From Eunapius fragilis (Eukaryota; Porifera; Demospongiae; Spongillida; Spongillidae), in NCBI GenBank assembly GCA_963681505.1, contig OY811976.1, positions 4,330,003-4,394,002 on the forward strand: a stretch of 64,000 nucleotides of DNA, in the 5' to 3' direction. Position numbers and translations under genes: made by a program. This document shows positions 23,810-33,510 of the stretch, piece by piece. Within the stretch, counting starts at the first letter, position 1; every line of letters starts with the position of its first letter. The notes below the pieces were generated by a model. That model saw only the letters and a program-made list of their open reading frames with translations. It was not told where the DNA came from and did no database searches.

Positions 23810-24507
23810 TGCACATACGCGGTTTACAAGCATGATGCACTATGTCTTACTGCCTTCTTGCACAACCTTGCATGTTCTGGACAAGTCTAGACTGGAGTGG
23901 GGTATGTCCCTGCATGTGTAAGACACGAAAAGGGATTTTCACATATAGCAATGGTGTGGTACATGTATTTCAGAAGATATATCGATTTGATTAGGATGCA
24001 ATATATTCAAATCCACAAGACCTATTTTCTCGTAGAACGTTCCATATATATAGGTTCTACGTAGATTGAGTTTCAATTTGATGTCTAACAAGTCACTACC
24101 AGATAAACAAGGGAAAAAGCCTTTCAAGTTGCAATTTTAAATCAATTATTCAATGTATATTTCGTAAACCATTAAAGTTTTAACTTCATATTCATTCAGA
24201 GAGAAACAAATATGAGTACATGTAATTGTATCAAAATCTGAAGATGTGAGGCATATGGTTTGCTCAGTTACAATGGAATGACCCATGTAGCTTACATGTA
24301 CGTGTGACATGAGATATTGTAATCTGGTATTGTGAATTTTCATCTTGAAAACAGAACTGGGCAAACATTGGTGTACTTACATGTATTATGTATTTGTTGT
24401 TTCCAGGTTGGGATGAAGGGTGTCTTACCATGTGTCTCGGAGAGAAGGCTCGTCTCTATATTGCTGGCTACAAGGGGTATGGTGAAAAAGGATTTCCTGC
24501 TTGGGGA
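18191..24507 (+). CDS. FKBP-type peptidyl-prolyl cis-trans isomerase (3 exons seen)
   Basis: Exons: 18191-18327, 18383-18444 and 24407-24507, with GT/AG introns of 55 and 5962 bases; phases (2, then 1, then 0) fit exactly. The 100 codons give an FK506-binding fold: a start MATQVSDGLKKEML, the VTVQCTGSV strand (28-36), KKFWST at 42-47, PFTFNVGVGQVIKGWDEG at 54-71 with the pocket-floor Trp68 and Val64-Ile65, and the flap Tyr88-Tyr91 with GFPAWG at 95-100. The Asp of FKBP12 that follows KKF is Trp here, as in several invertebrate and fungal relatives. The enzyme catalyses proline isomerisation in the cytosol and would probably bind FK506. ATG context is good (A at -3, G at +4). The final strand of about 18 residues should lie in a fourth exon after the donor at 24508; it was not found up to 31 kb, so the gene may be longer or damaged. 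Confidence 0.88.
18445..19272 (+). other. first part of FKBP intron 2
   Basis: Intron sequence, AT-rich, with no sign of a nested gene. An AATTAATTATAATTAATTAA palindrome lies near 18886-18906. Confidence 0.5.
19273..20806. mobile_element. foldback element, 1.5 kb, in FKBP intron 2
   Basis: The ends ACCTGGTTCCAGTTACAT and ATGTAACTGGAACCAGGT are inverted. Arms match for about 420 bases (19273-19690 and 20400-20806), including CTATAGTGAACAAGATTCCT, AGAACCAGTACCGATACTAT and GCCTATTTATAGGCAC-type blocks. A mixed CA/GACA array at 19680-19742 in the left arm mirrors the long (TG)n at 20278-20360 in the right arm. The centre (19980-20080) has copies of a CTCCACTACATGGTCATGTC motif, also seen in the 10270-14825 element. 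Long open frames here are only repeat translations. Same family as 15150-15470 and 26049-29674. Confidence 0.85.
20278..20360. repeat. (TG)n microsatellite
   Basis: About forty uninterrupted TG dinucleotides in the right arm of the foldback element, continuing into imperfect TGTTTG units. Confidence 0.95.
21055..21240 (-). repeat. dispersed module X of the foldback family
   Basis: This block (GTTGGGTTTGAACCCCAAGG ... GCTAATGCAAGACCCCAAAA ... ATAGAGAAATGGTGTAGTAT) recurs reversed at 25745-25900, direct at 29830-29930, and in both orientations at 60225-60350 and 61020-61240. At 25745/29930 and in the 60130-61310 element it forms outer arm parts. Here a single copy stands near, but outside, the 19273-20806 element. 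Confidence 0.7.
21241..21722 (+). other. FKBP intron 2, no further feature
   Basis: AT-rich intron DNA; a short inverted pair GTACATGTACTTGTACTTT / AAAGTACATGTA lies near 21625-21662. No coding sign. Confidence 0.4.
21723..21886. repeat. four tandem 41-bp units
   Basis: Four copies of a 41-bp unit starting TGACRTCAGCGGTAAAAG and ending ACCAGCTAATCCAA, differing at a few bases. The first copy holds a full TGACGTCA; the others have TGACATCA. Confidence 0.9.
21895..21985. repeat. small hairpin element
   Basis: CTCTTCATGTCATGTGGTGC with GTGACC-CGACAAATG pairs with CATTTGTCGGGGTCAC and GTACCACATGAGGAG. Probably a remnant of a palindromic MITE. Confidence 0.55.
22523..22860. mobile_element. TIR element, about 340 bp, in FKBP intron 2
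   Basis: Terminal inverted repeats of about 60 bases: GATGGCTTGAACAGGTCTGA ... AGTAAGCCTAGA ... ACCAGTTA on the left and their inverse (TAACTGGTG ... TCTAGGCTTACT ... GCAAGCCATTT) on the right. No coding capacity, so a non-autonomous DNA element of unknown superfamily. Confidence 0.75.
22861..24406 (+). other. last part of FKBP intron 2
   Basis: Mostly AT-rich DNA with a (CA)n tract at 23766-23806. A block at 23990-24060 (ACCTATTTTCTCGTAGAACG) partly recurs at 41365-41390. Intron ends in a good acceptor TTGTTTCCAG at 24397-24406. Confidence 0.5.
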
Positions 24508-24529
24508 GTATCCTCGTTTGTTGCTGGGG

Positions 24530-24670
24530 GGTGTTGTGTGTCTGCGTGTGTGTGTGTCTGCGTGTGTGTGTGTGTGGTGTGTGTGTGTGGTGTGTGTGGT
24601 GTGTGTGTGGTGTGTGTGTGGTGTGTGTGGTGTGAGTGTGGTGTGTGTGTGTTGTGTACTTGCGTGTGTG
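24530..24670. repeat. degenerate TG/GTGTGG array after FKBP exon 3
   Basis: Interrupted TG units with GTGTGGTGTGTG periodicity on the + strand. It follows directly after the exon 3 donor and gives long but meaningless open frames rich in Cys and Val. Confidence 0.85.
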
Positions 24671-25739
24671 TGCATGCGTTTGTACAGTGTCTCTACATGT
24701 ATGTTGTATGTTTTATGTATTGTGTGCATCTTGTGTTTGGGTTCGACATCAGGGTTGCCATAAATGACTTCATACTATTGATGACAATTAGCGGTAATTA
24801 AGTAATTGCAAAAACGTTATAAAACGTCATACTAATTGATAGCGCGTATACAATGAAGGCGGGCATAGTGAATTTGCGCGTAATAGGACAATAGCGACAA
24901 CATGTATAACACATGATCCGTACCAGCTGTTTAACACATGATCCGTACCAGCTGTTTAAAATGCGAGCCCACATCAGGATGTAGAGGGCTCCATTGTAGA
25001 AGTAAACAATGGACTTATTTTAGGGTACTGCCAACCTTAAGTGCAGGTTAGTACATATAAGCTATTTTGCGCTCTATGCTGTCTGTTATTGCATGCTGCC
25101 AGATGATAATTTGATTGATGCTTTTTAAAAGTTATATTTTATATCTTAGGGTTTTGCATGCACTGTTGTTGTAATCACATGTTATGTTAGCTGCACAAAC
25201 ATGCTATGATACATGCTATGATAGGCATACCACAAAAATGAAGTCATTTATGACAACCCTTACTTCCAACCTTGGCTGTAATGTGTTCATTACACACATT
25301 GCAAGTCCAAATTATGCACATTATGGAGTTCACACTATGAAATATCTACCTGTATGCATGGCGTGCACCACTGATGTAAGCACTTGCCTTGTACATGTAC
25401 ATTAGATGGTACGTGGTTTGCTTAAATAATTGGCACAAATAGAGCAGGAAAGTGTGCTCTCAATTTGCACAACAAGATCTTTAACATTCAAGTTAACGAT
25501 TTGGGCAGTGAAATAGCTATAGGAGCTATCTATAAATGTACCTGATTTGACACATACTTGGAGATTCTAACCCGACTGGTTGGCAAACTTGTACTCACTG
25601 CAATGACCATACTTGGTTTAATTAGAAAAATAGTGTGGGAACACGTATATGAGATTTGAAAGGGAAGCTGTGTAGGTTGTGAAGATATGAAATCGAGACA
25701 ACAAAGAAAATTGGCTAGTGCATTTTGTTATAAAAATGC
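24671..25739. other. no gene seen downstream of FKBP exon 3
   Basis: A 25-base direct duplication (CATGATCCGTACCAGCTGTT twice) lies at 24910-24960. 24745-24840 and 25215-25260 are inverted relatives (GTTGCCATAAATGACTTCAT / ATGAAGTCATTTATGACAAC), suggesting a decayed TIR element of about 510 bp. 25400-25500 matches the ATTGGCRCRAATMGAGC module of other foldbacks. The missing FKBP end exon was looked for and not found. Confidence 0.45.
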
Positions 25740-26604
25740 ATCACATCTGAATCGGTATTATTTCTGAACGGTTGACTTCCTGTTTTCAACACTTTATGCT
25801 GCACCATTTCTCTATGGTAATTGGGGTCTTGCATTAGCTTCGTGCCAGTGTTGCAATGTCCAATACCCCTTGGGATTCAATCTTTCAGCAGGAAGAGTCA
25901 ATTCACTTCATATGTAGACGGATCCTGTACCTATTGATTTGTACTGTTTGTTAATTTTTACTTGATCCGTTACGGAGATACAGCTGTGCTAAGTAATAGC
26001 ACATTTCTCAGGCATTTCACGTCATTAACCTATAATGACCGCGTCCCGTTACTCCAAGTATGTGAATATGCAATAATTTCCTTTGCCACAACGTGCCATA
26101 CCAACTATGGAAGTAGCGTCTACCCATGCACCACGTCTTTAACTATGTAATTAGTCTTTTTGGTTCTTACAGATGTCAGTCTGGTCTGTTTCCACTTCTA
26201 TAGCAAACACGATTCGTTAAGTGATCTAGACACGTGGATACAGCTACCATCACCATAGGCAGTATGATATGTGTATGTACTACCAGTAATGATACATGCG
26301 CACAATATGTAGAAACCGTTTGCCTGTCAGCTTGGTCAAACTCTTTGCCATTTATACCTGCACAGTGGTTTAACACTTACATCAGAGCCATGAGATAATG
26401 TGCTAAGGGAAAGGTGCCTGTGGTCAAGTGAAAGCCATATCTGGGCTGGCACACAACTCTTCCTTATTGTTGGGTTTGTGTTCAGCAGCCACAGACAGCT
26501 AAACCCATCATGATTTTTCATTTTATCTTCAATGCACACCTACATGTACATGTACATGCAGCTACATGCTCACACACATATACATACTATTACCACTATA
26601 AGAC

Positions 26605-27475
26605 ACTATGCTATGTACCCTCCATTATGTTGCTATGTACCCCCTCCCTTATGTTGCTACATATGTTGCTATGTTACCTCTCCCTTATGTTGCTATGTAC
26701 CTCTCCCTTATGTTGCTATGTACCTCTCCCTTATGTTGCTATGTAACCTCTCCCTTATGTTGCTATATATACCCCTCCCTTATGTAGCTATGGACCTCCC
26801 CTTTATGTTGCTATGTTACCTCTCCCTTATATTGCTATATATACCCCTCCCTTATGTTGCTATGTTCCTCTCCCTTATGTTGCTATGTACCTCTCCCTTA
26901 TGTTGCTATGTAACCTCTCCCTTATGTTGCTACATGTATATATACCCCTCCCTTACGTTGCTATGTACCTCTCTCTTATGTTGCTATGTACCTCTCCCAT
27001 ATGTTGCTATGTAACCTCTCCCTTATGTTGCTATGTAACCTCTCCCTTATGTTGCTATGTACTCTCCCTATGTTGCTACATGTATGTACCTCTCCCTTAT
27101 GTTGCTATGTAACCTCTCCCTTATGTTGCTATGTAACCTCTCCCTTATGTTGCTATGTAACCTCTCCCTTATGTTGCTATGTAACCTTTCCCTTATGTTG
27201 CTATATATACCCCCTCCCTTATGTTGCTATACTATGTATATACCCCTCCCTTATGTTGCTATGTATCTCTCCCTTATGTTGCTATGTACCTCTCCCTTAT
27301 GTTGCTATGTTACCTCTCCCTTATGTTGCTATATATACCCCCTCCCTTGTGTTGCTATGTACCTCTCCCTATGTTGCTATGTACCTCTCCCTTATGTTGC
27401 TATGTACCTCTCCCTTATGTTGCTATGTAGCCTCTCCTTTATGTTTCCCTCCCTTATGTTGCTATACACCCCTCT
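26605..27475. repeat. minisatellite, 23/24-bp unit, about 36 copies
   Basis: Units read ACCTCTCCCTTATGTTGCTATGT on the + strand, with variants TAACCTCTCCC and TATATACCCCTCCC. Because 23 and 24 alternate, all three frames are open over long stretches and yield spurious Leu/Cys/Tyr-rich proteins. Confidence 0.95.
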
Positions 27476-27479
27476 CTCC

Positions 27480-28300
27480 GAGGTGTGGAAATAAGAATTG
27501 GTAATTGGTCAGTCAGATTTCTGACCAATGCATTGGTTTGTCAGCCACAGGCCTAGTTTGGTTGGACACATGTCATGTTACATGTAGGTCAGCCATGATT
27601 ACAGCACGTTTTTGATACCATAACAACCATTTGTCATAAAGTTTCCTACTACTGTACCAGCAATTCAATATGTCACTATGCTTCACACAACCCATAGCTT
27701 TGTCACAATTTTGGATCCAGCTTCTAATCTCAGTCTTGCAATGAAGCCATGTTTTGGTTTTACACTCACTATCACACAGCACTACCCATTTATCGTATGT
27801 TTCACACTACTTCACCTTCCTACATTTGCATTAATTTGATTCCTCCTCATCACTACTACATCCACAAGTACAGCATGAGCTGCCCAATCACTTTTACATG
27901 TACACTAGCATTGCAGGTTAATTTACTTAGACCTTAGCATGAATAGTAGTACCACTAAACCACATCTGCATTGTGCAAAGATGACCTGTCATTGTGGTCA
28001 GACAGACAAAACCTATAATTGTGTCTGAGGGCTGACCACTATTTTCACCTCTGCTATGTTGCTACATGTATATATGTACCCCCTCCTGATGTTGCTACCA
28101 CCAGAGAAAATGCTTTAAAAATCTTGTTTCCTTCATTTTTATATAACGATACCTCATTCTAATTATACGTGAAACGTTGCCATGGAAAGCTTTTAGTAGA
28201 GCTCAAAATGATGTAATGATTACATAATCAGTCTCATGCTTTATTTATGTATCTGATATGTGGAGCTGTTCTTCCAGGAATTCTAAAGCCATGGTGTAGT
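27480..28300. other. unique spacer of the 4.2-kb foldback
   Basis: A short open - strand stretch at 27782-27573 has a Cys-containing start (MLCDSECKTKTWLHCKTEIR) that faintly recalls a zinc finger, but too few metal ligands follow to call one. 27490-27530 holds ATTGGTCAG/CTGACCAAT inverted words. No gene is supported. Confidence 0.35.
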
Positions 28301-28309
28301 CAGCACTCT

Positions 28310-28590
28310 TTAGAACTGTTTCTATCCCTAGTTATGCTCTCCCAAGAAGAAAGAAGATGACAACGACGACGATGGAGAAGAATTGGTCTGGGTACGAGAA
28401 CAGTGCAAGCTTTTTTGTTCTCTTAAAGCAAATGGTCTGAGAAAACATAAAATTGTCTGCCTTCTGGTTCGTTAGCAACAAAGAACTAGACTATCCGTGT
28501 CTCGGTATACGAGTTATACACAGATTGCGTTTTTAAGATGATACGGCACTAATCCTATATGGAACCTACTAACGTACGTTCTGATAATAT
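28310..28590 (+). repeat. 350-bp dispersed repeat, copy 1 (partial)
   Basis: Shares TTATGCTCTCCCAAGAAGAA, an AAG/GAC-rich stretch, GGTCTGGGTACGAGAACAG, a TTGTTCTC word and the ending TCCTATATGGAA with copies at 30270, 36490, 48345, 53015 and 53935. No coding function, no terminal inverted repeat; class unknown. Confidence 0.65.
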
Positions 28591-28669
28591 ATGGTCACAT
28601 CAACTTAGTGGAAGTTTCTGTACGTCAGTCATAACTACATGTAGAAGACCGTTCACAGCGCTAGCGTAC

Positions 28670-28860
28670 TGATGGGAGGGTTACATGGCCATATAAGGGA
28701 GGAGTACATGGCAATACAAGGGAGGGGTTCATTGCAACATAAGGGAGGGTACATATATGTACATGTACATGAGGGCGAGGGTGAATGCAAAGCAACATAA
28801 GGGAGGAGTGTGTAAGGTACATAGCAACGTAAGGGAGGGGATACTTTGCATAATGTCTTA
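28670..28860. repeat. inverted, shorter array of the 23-bp minisatellite
   Basis: GCAACATAAGGGAGGGGTACATA-like units in reverse orientation relative to 26605-27475, about eight copies and more diverged. It is the mirror arm of the foldback element. Confidence 0.85.
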
Positions 28861-29140
28861 TGGTGAAAAAATAGTTGTATACATGTGTATATGTGTGTGC
28901 ATGTGTGTGTGTGTGTGTGCTTACATATAGCTACATGTATTTGTGGGTGATGATGAAATGAAAACTGTGGGCAGTAAAACTGCCACAGACCACAATCCCC
29001 AACAATAAGGAAGCAGGGCTGTAGATATCTTTTATAGTTGGGGGTGGGGGGTACACAATAGGCCTGAATATCATTGTGTCCTTTATACACTTTTATAATT
29101 ATGCGATAATCATTATTAATTATTGCCAGATACAGAATTT

Positions 29141-29203
29141 TTTTTTTTTTGGGGGGGGGGGGGGGGCACGTGCCCCCCCCCCCCCCCCCCCCCCCCGCCC
29201 CCC
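29141..29203. repeat. poly-T/poly-G and poly-C hairpin with CACGTG centre
   Basis: About 16 G, then CACGTG, then about 24 C: a perfect G/C hairpin of 16 base pairs or more around an E-box-like hexamer, preceded by a T run. Confidence 0.9.
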
Positions 29204-29945
29204 CAAGCTCCCCCTTATCTGCGATCTTGGGAATGGTTGTGTTTCAGCCCAGTTGTGGCTTTTGCCTTTTACTTCACCATGCCTCTCTCCTAGCTGATAC
29301 ACCTTGCATTTTATCTCATGGCTTTGATGTACTGTTATGTAGCTTGTTCACCTATAAATGGCCACACTAGGAGTGGCACCTAAAGAGTCTGACTGAACTG
29401 ACAGGCACACGATTTCTACATGGTGTTGTGCACACATATCGGTATCTGGTAGTACAGTACGTCATATGGTAATAGTAGCTGAATCCACGTGTTTCGATTG
29501 CTTAATGAATCTTGTTTGCTATAGAAGCAGAAACAGGCGTTTGTAAAGAACCTAAAAGACTAATTCCATAGTTAAAGATGTGACATGGCTGTGCATGGGA
29601 AGATGATACACTCATAGTTATGGGTGTGGCATGTGTGGCACAGGAAGTAATAGCATATTCATGTACTTGGAGTAAAGGGAAGCCGGTCGTAATAGTTTAA
29701 TGGTGCAAAATGCCCAGGTATTACATACCTCTTTATCTCTGTAATGGATCAAGTAAAAATTAATGAACAGGACAAATCAATAAGTACAGGATCCCTCTAT
29801 GTATAAAATGAATGGATTTTCCTACAAAATGATATGGTGGGTTTGAACACCAACGAGTATCGGATATTGCAACAGTATGTTGCAACACTGGCAGAAAGCT
29901 AATGCAGGACCCTAAAATCTATTTTGCTATTTTGCTATTAAACCT

Positions 29946-30269
29946 ATATGTACATGTAAACACATGGGGACCTTGATAACAGAACTCTACATTTAGCTCT
30001 AGTAGGGCCAGACTAAGCCAGACTAAGCCAGCTTCCATAAAATGAGTTTTTTTGTTTTGGACTTCAGACAGTTCAGTTTGGTCAGATTGAGGCTTGCGAC
30101 AGATGGTGGCAGTTTGAATCCATTAAGAAGGCACTACGTTTGGTCTCCAGGATGGGAATAGCTCAGGCATGCTGAGATAATGCAAATCGGGTTGTCCATC
30201 CAATCCATTAAGGCATCTGCACCATACATGTAGTCATACTTTAAAGCCTAGAATGGTTGCAACTTCGAC
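29946..30269. repeat. first copy of a duplicated 190-bp block
   Basis: 30080-30260 (GGTCAGATTGAGGCTTGC, GAAGGCACTACGTTTGGTCT, GGTTGTCCA-CCAATCCAT, AGGCATCTGCACCAT) recurs in the same orientation at 32775-32950. The unit is not recognised as a gene. A GCCAGACTAA direct pair lies at 30008-30030. Confidence 0.7.
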
Positions 30270-30625
30270 TTGTTGCTGAAATGAATCAGAACCTATGCAA
30301 GTAGGTTCCATATAGGAATCCTGCAGTATCATGAATGTCATTATAGAAATGTCACTCACGTCTAGTGGGACATTTATAAATCGGGTCACTTCACTCTTAG
30401 TGGCAATCGAGCGATATAAAAAAGGAGAACAGTTCTTTGTTGTATCTGTGTCACAAGACAGTGTACTTTTAGAGAACAAAAATACTCGTCCCCATCGTCC
30501 GTACATAGTCCCACCTAAAATTTCAACTCTGTCGTCTTCTTATTCTTCCTTCGGGATAGTATAACTCACGACAGGAACGTTTGTAAAGCACGCCAAGTGT
30601 ACCAATCGCTTCAGGATGTGTCCGC
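30270..30625 (-). repeat. 350-bp dispersed repeat, copy 2
   Basis: Reverse-oriented copy: TTCCATATAGGAATCCTGC at its start, AGAGAACAAAAATACTCGTC, GTCGTCTTCTTATTCTTCCT, and ACCAATCGCTTCAGGATGTG at its end, as in the copies at 48345 and 36490. Confidence 0.7.
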
Positions 30626-31379
30626 AGGTTATCTTCGGGTGTCTGTTAGATGCCTAACCGATCGGGCAATTAAATAAAGCAAGTAGTTCCTTATTTGGTG
30701 TTGATCTACAAATAGCACATTACATCAGCTATCACAATGGTCATGACGCACCGGTATAAAATAACGAGCGTTATGAAATTGGATGGTTTTAGCATGCAAT
30801 AGGACAATTCGAGCATCTAAAAGTGGAAAGATCCGTGCAGATGCTGCCAGATCTGCCAAACGAGTGCATGTCAAGTGCGTACCGAAAGGACCAATAAAAC
30901 AACCACCTATTGGCTAAAGGTACGTTACAGCATCGATAAATGTTGGATCCATAAATTATGAGCATGCATGGTATATCGCTAAAATGGAAGGAATAGTTTC
31001 TGTAATAGTTACAGTGGTAGATACTGTGTCTCTCTCCGCTTTATAGTAGCATGCGCTGTGTATAACGCCAAAGTTGCTTACGTCCATTTGGTCATGTATT
31101 GCAGTGCATGGTTTATCTGATAATAGCGTGAGATCAGTTTACTTAGTGTACATTTATCCTATGTATTATATGGCTTTGCTATTGCCAGTACTTTTAACCT
31201 TTATCACCCTTTGGTCCTCAATGGAGGTAGGCTAGGGACTAGTATAATGGTACACCTCAACAAAATTGCAGATTCAAAAATAAATCTGTCATGATCGCAC
31301 AAGTTGACGTTTTTGCTACATCAGTCTATATGTTTCAAGAACTAAATACAACATCAAATCCACCAGAAAAATTTAGGAA
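30626..31379. other. no gene seen
   Basis: AT-rich DNA without a recognised repeat or coding stretch. Open frames here are short and lack coding character. Confidence 0.4.
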
Positions 31380-31652
31380 ACAAGTAATAAAAACATTCTC
31401 TATACGAGAAGGTTGGTGGTATATAGGAATCAAAGGTGATGGTGGTGTAAAAAGCAAGGGAACAAGGTTTCTGATTGAAAAGGAAAAATGAAATAGACCT
31501 ATATTAGCAAGCACTTTTATATATCATGTATAGGTCTATTTCATTTTTCCTTTTCAATCAGAAACCTTGTTCCCATGCTTTTTACACCACCATCACCTTT
31601 GATTCCTATATACGACCAACCTTCTCGTACAGAGAATGTTTTTATTACTTGT
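31380..31652. mobile_element. palindromic MITE, family ACAAGTAA, copy 1 (273 bp)
   Basis: Ends ACAAGTAATAAAAACATTCT and AGAATGTTTTTATTACTTGT are exact inverses, and the arms (about 125 bases each) match almost completely around a loop near 31505-31530. Inner words TTGGTGGTATATAGGAAT, AAAAAGCA and AACAAGGTTTCTGATTG are shared with the other five copies. It encodes nothing. Confidence 0.92.
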
Positions 31653-31679
31653 ACTAGTAAAAGATCCTTAAAATTTAGA

Positions 31680-33510
31680 TTACTGATTTCATTTGAGTTA
31701 TAGACAAGAAGTTGTTGGAAAGTCTACTTGTGCCAGTTATTATTCATCTTAGACTGCTGCTTGACAATTGATATATTCCACACATGCTTCAATGGGACCT
31801 GACTACTCTCTCCTAGAGTAGATTCTTCGGCACTCTCTCTTAGTGTAGATACTTCAGCTGTGTGCTATGTACTTGGTTTGCCTGCATCTGGATTCCTTTT
31901 TTTTACAGCATAGCCTTTTGATCTTGTAAGTCTGATTGCATACTCATGTGTGATATATGATCCCTGTTGTCCAGTTTGACCATTGAGAAAGTTCTTAGCC
32001 CTGACTGTACCATGGTAAAACACCCATTTGTCATGTTCTTGGCTTCTTTGTCTGGCTTCAACATATTCTTGGTTTTTTTTAAGAAACAGGTCTTGTTGGA
32101 ACAGCATGTACATGTTTGTTGCATGTGGTGAGCATAAATAGTAATTAGTTCACAAGAAAATCTAATCAATAATGAATCAGTGTACTTATACATGTACAAT
32201 ACCCTGTTATATGTTCCCCCTCCCATCAAATGTATGGGTAGGTGCGCAAATCATTGGCATGAATCAAGTGAGAAAATGTGCACAGACCTTGCACAACTAT
32301 ATTTTCATAACAGATACGTGAACAGGACAAATCAATAGCGGGAGGTTATATACTGATTTTGAAGCGATTGGGATTCTCCTGCAGGATATTCAAGTTTTGA
32401 ACCCCTAGGGGTAACGCCATTTGAACCCCTAGGGGTAACGCCATTTGAACCCCTAGGGGTAACGCCATTTGAACCCCTAGGGGTAACGCCATTTGTATCT
32501 GTATAGAGAGGACCTAATGGACAGAAGTAAAATGTGCCATCAAGACATGGTGTAGCACGATGAGCTGCAAATAGTTATTAGGTAGCATTAATCGTTCGGA
32601 TGTTATAGGGATTCCAACGGAGCATTTTAATAACTTTTTAAACATAATATCATCCAAATCAAAAATTAGGAATGACCAAGGCACACTGTTCCACCTGAAC
32701 AGTAACTGTTATATCAACTCCGATTTGGAAGCTAGATATTCTTGTGAAACCAAATAGCAGCCAGAGCTCTTCTCAATTTTTGGTCAGATTGAGGCTTGCA
32801 ACAGATGGTGGCAGTTGGAACCATTAAGAAGGCACTACGTTTGGTCTCCAGGATGGGAATACACTGAGATAATACAAACCGGGTTGTCCAACCAATCCAT
32901 GAAGGCATCTGCACCATTCATGAACTGGTCACATTTTAAAGCCCAAAATACACTGGTCAACTTCTTCCCCTCAACTCAAATGAATAGTCATAGAACTTTA
33001 GTTTACGAATATTCATTTCAGTTGCAGGCATCAAGTTGTTGGGAACTCGACTTATGCAGATCTTACGCCTCTGGGATTGCTGCTTGATAATTGATTAAAC
33101 CAATGGTACATGTACATGTAGTTGTTGCTTCAACGGGAGCATGTCTGCAGGATTAGGCCACTCTTTCCTACAGTGAATATGTGGGCACTCTCCTACAGTA
33201 AGTACCTGAGCAGCTCGCTGTTCTCTGCAGCTGGATTCCTTTTTTAAAGCTGAAAGCCTTGATCTTTTTAAGTCTGATTGCATCCTCCTGTGTGATATGA
33301 TCCCTGTAGTCTATCTAGACCACTGAGAAAATTCTTAGCCCTGCTTAGTAAAACACCCATTCTTCTTGTTTTTGGCTTCTTTGTCTGGCTTCAACATTTC
33401 TTTTAAGAAACAGGTCATGTGTGTAACAACTTGTACATGTTTGTTGCATGTGGTGAACATCACTTAACAGTTCACAAGAAAATCTTCTAAAATAGGCTCC
33501 TTCATTGTCT
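31680..33510 (-). repeat. two direct copies of a 480-bp block, perhaps from an LTR element
   Basis: 31690-32165 and 33015-33490 are diverged direct copies (AAGAAACAGGTC, GTACATGTTTGTTGCATGTGG, TTCACAAGAAAATCT, CATTGAGAAAGTTCTTAGCC). On the - strand the block reads a basic segment (VEARQRSQEHDKW, GTVRAKNFLNGQ) that faintly recalls the region just after the integrase core in Ty3/gypsy polyproteins. If so, these are two fossil pieces of one LTR family, both broken. Between them lies the second copy of the 190-bp block (32775-32950). Confidence 0.45.
32240..32520. repeat. foldback module Z with four exact 24-bp tandem units
   Basis: AAATCATTGGCATGAATCAA, GAACAGGACAAATCAATAGC and GATTTTGAAGCGATTGGGAT are the words that mark module Z (also at 40285-40505, 46985-47105/48094-48250 and 60375-60660). 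At 32397-32492 four identical 24-bp units follow, each containing the palindrome AACCCCTAGGGGT. Confidence 0.75.

Larger units (their letters stand above)
25740..29945. mobile_element. large foldback element, 4.2 kb
   Basis: Outermost, the module at 25745-25990 (CCATTTCTCTATGGTAATTG, GTACCTATTGATTTGTAC, TTGATCCGTTACGGAGATAC) is mirrored at 29735-29940. Inside, 26049-26520 (TACTCCAAGTATGTGAATAT, CCACTTCTATAGCAAACACG, the CTATTTATA-type box) is mirrored at 28940-29674. Next come CA-type and TG-type dinucleotide stretches (26560-26590 and 28895-28920), then an inverted pair of the same minisatellite (26605-27475 and 28670-28860). The spacer 27480-28290 is unique and has no recognised gene. The innermost part also holds a copy of the 350-bp repeat at 28310-28590. 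Architecture is that of FB/TU foldbacks; arm divergence shows it is not very recent. Confidence 0.78.

Noticed and set aside
26605-27475. CRISPR-like regularity of repeats.
   Set aside because: No unique spacers between units; it is a head-to-tail minisatellite in a eukaryotic setting.
26532-27504. Overlapping 145- to 172-codon frames rich in Leu, Cys and Tyr.
   Set aside because: A 23/24-bp minisatellite without stop codons opens all three frames; no start context or splice support.
27573-27782. Cys-containing - strand frame as a zinc-finger protein.
   Set aside because: The number and spacing of Cys and His do not fit a PHD, BED or C2H2 finger.
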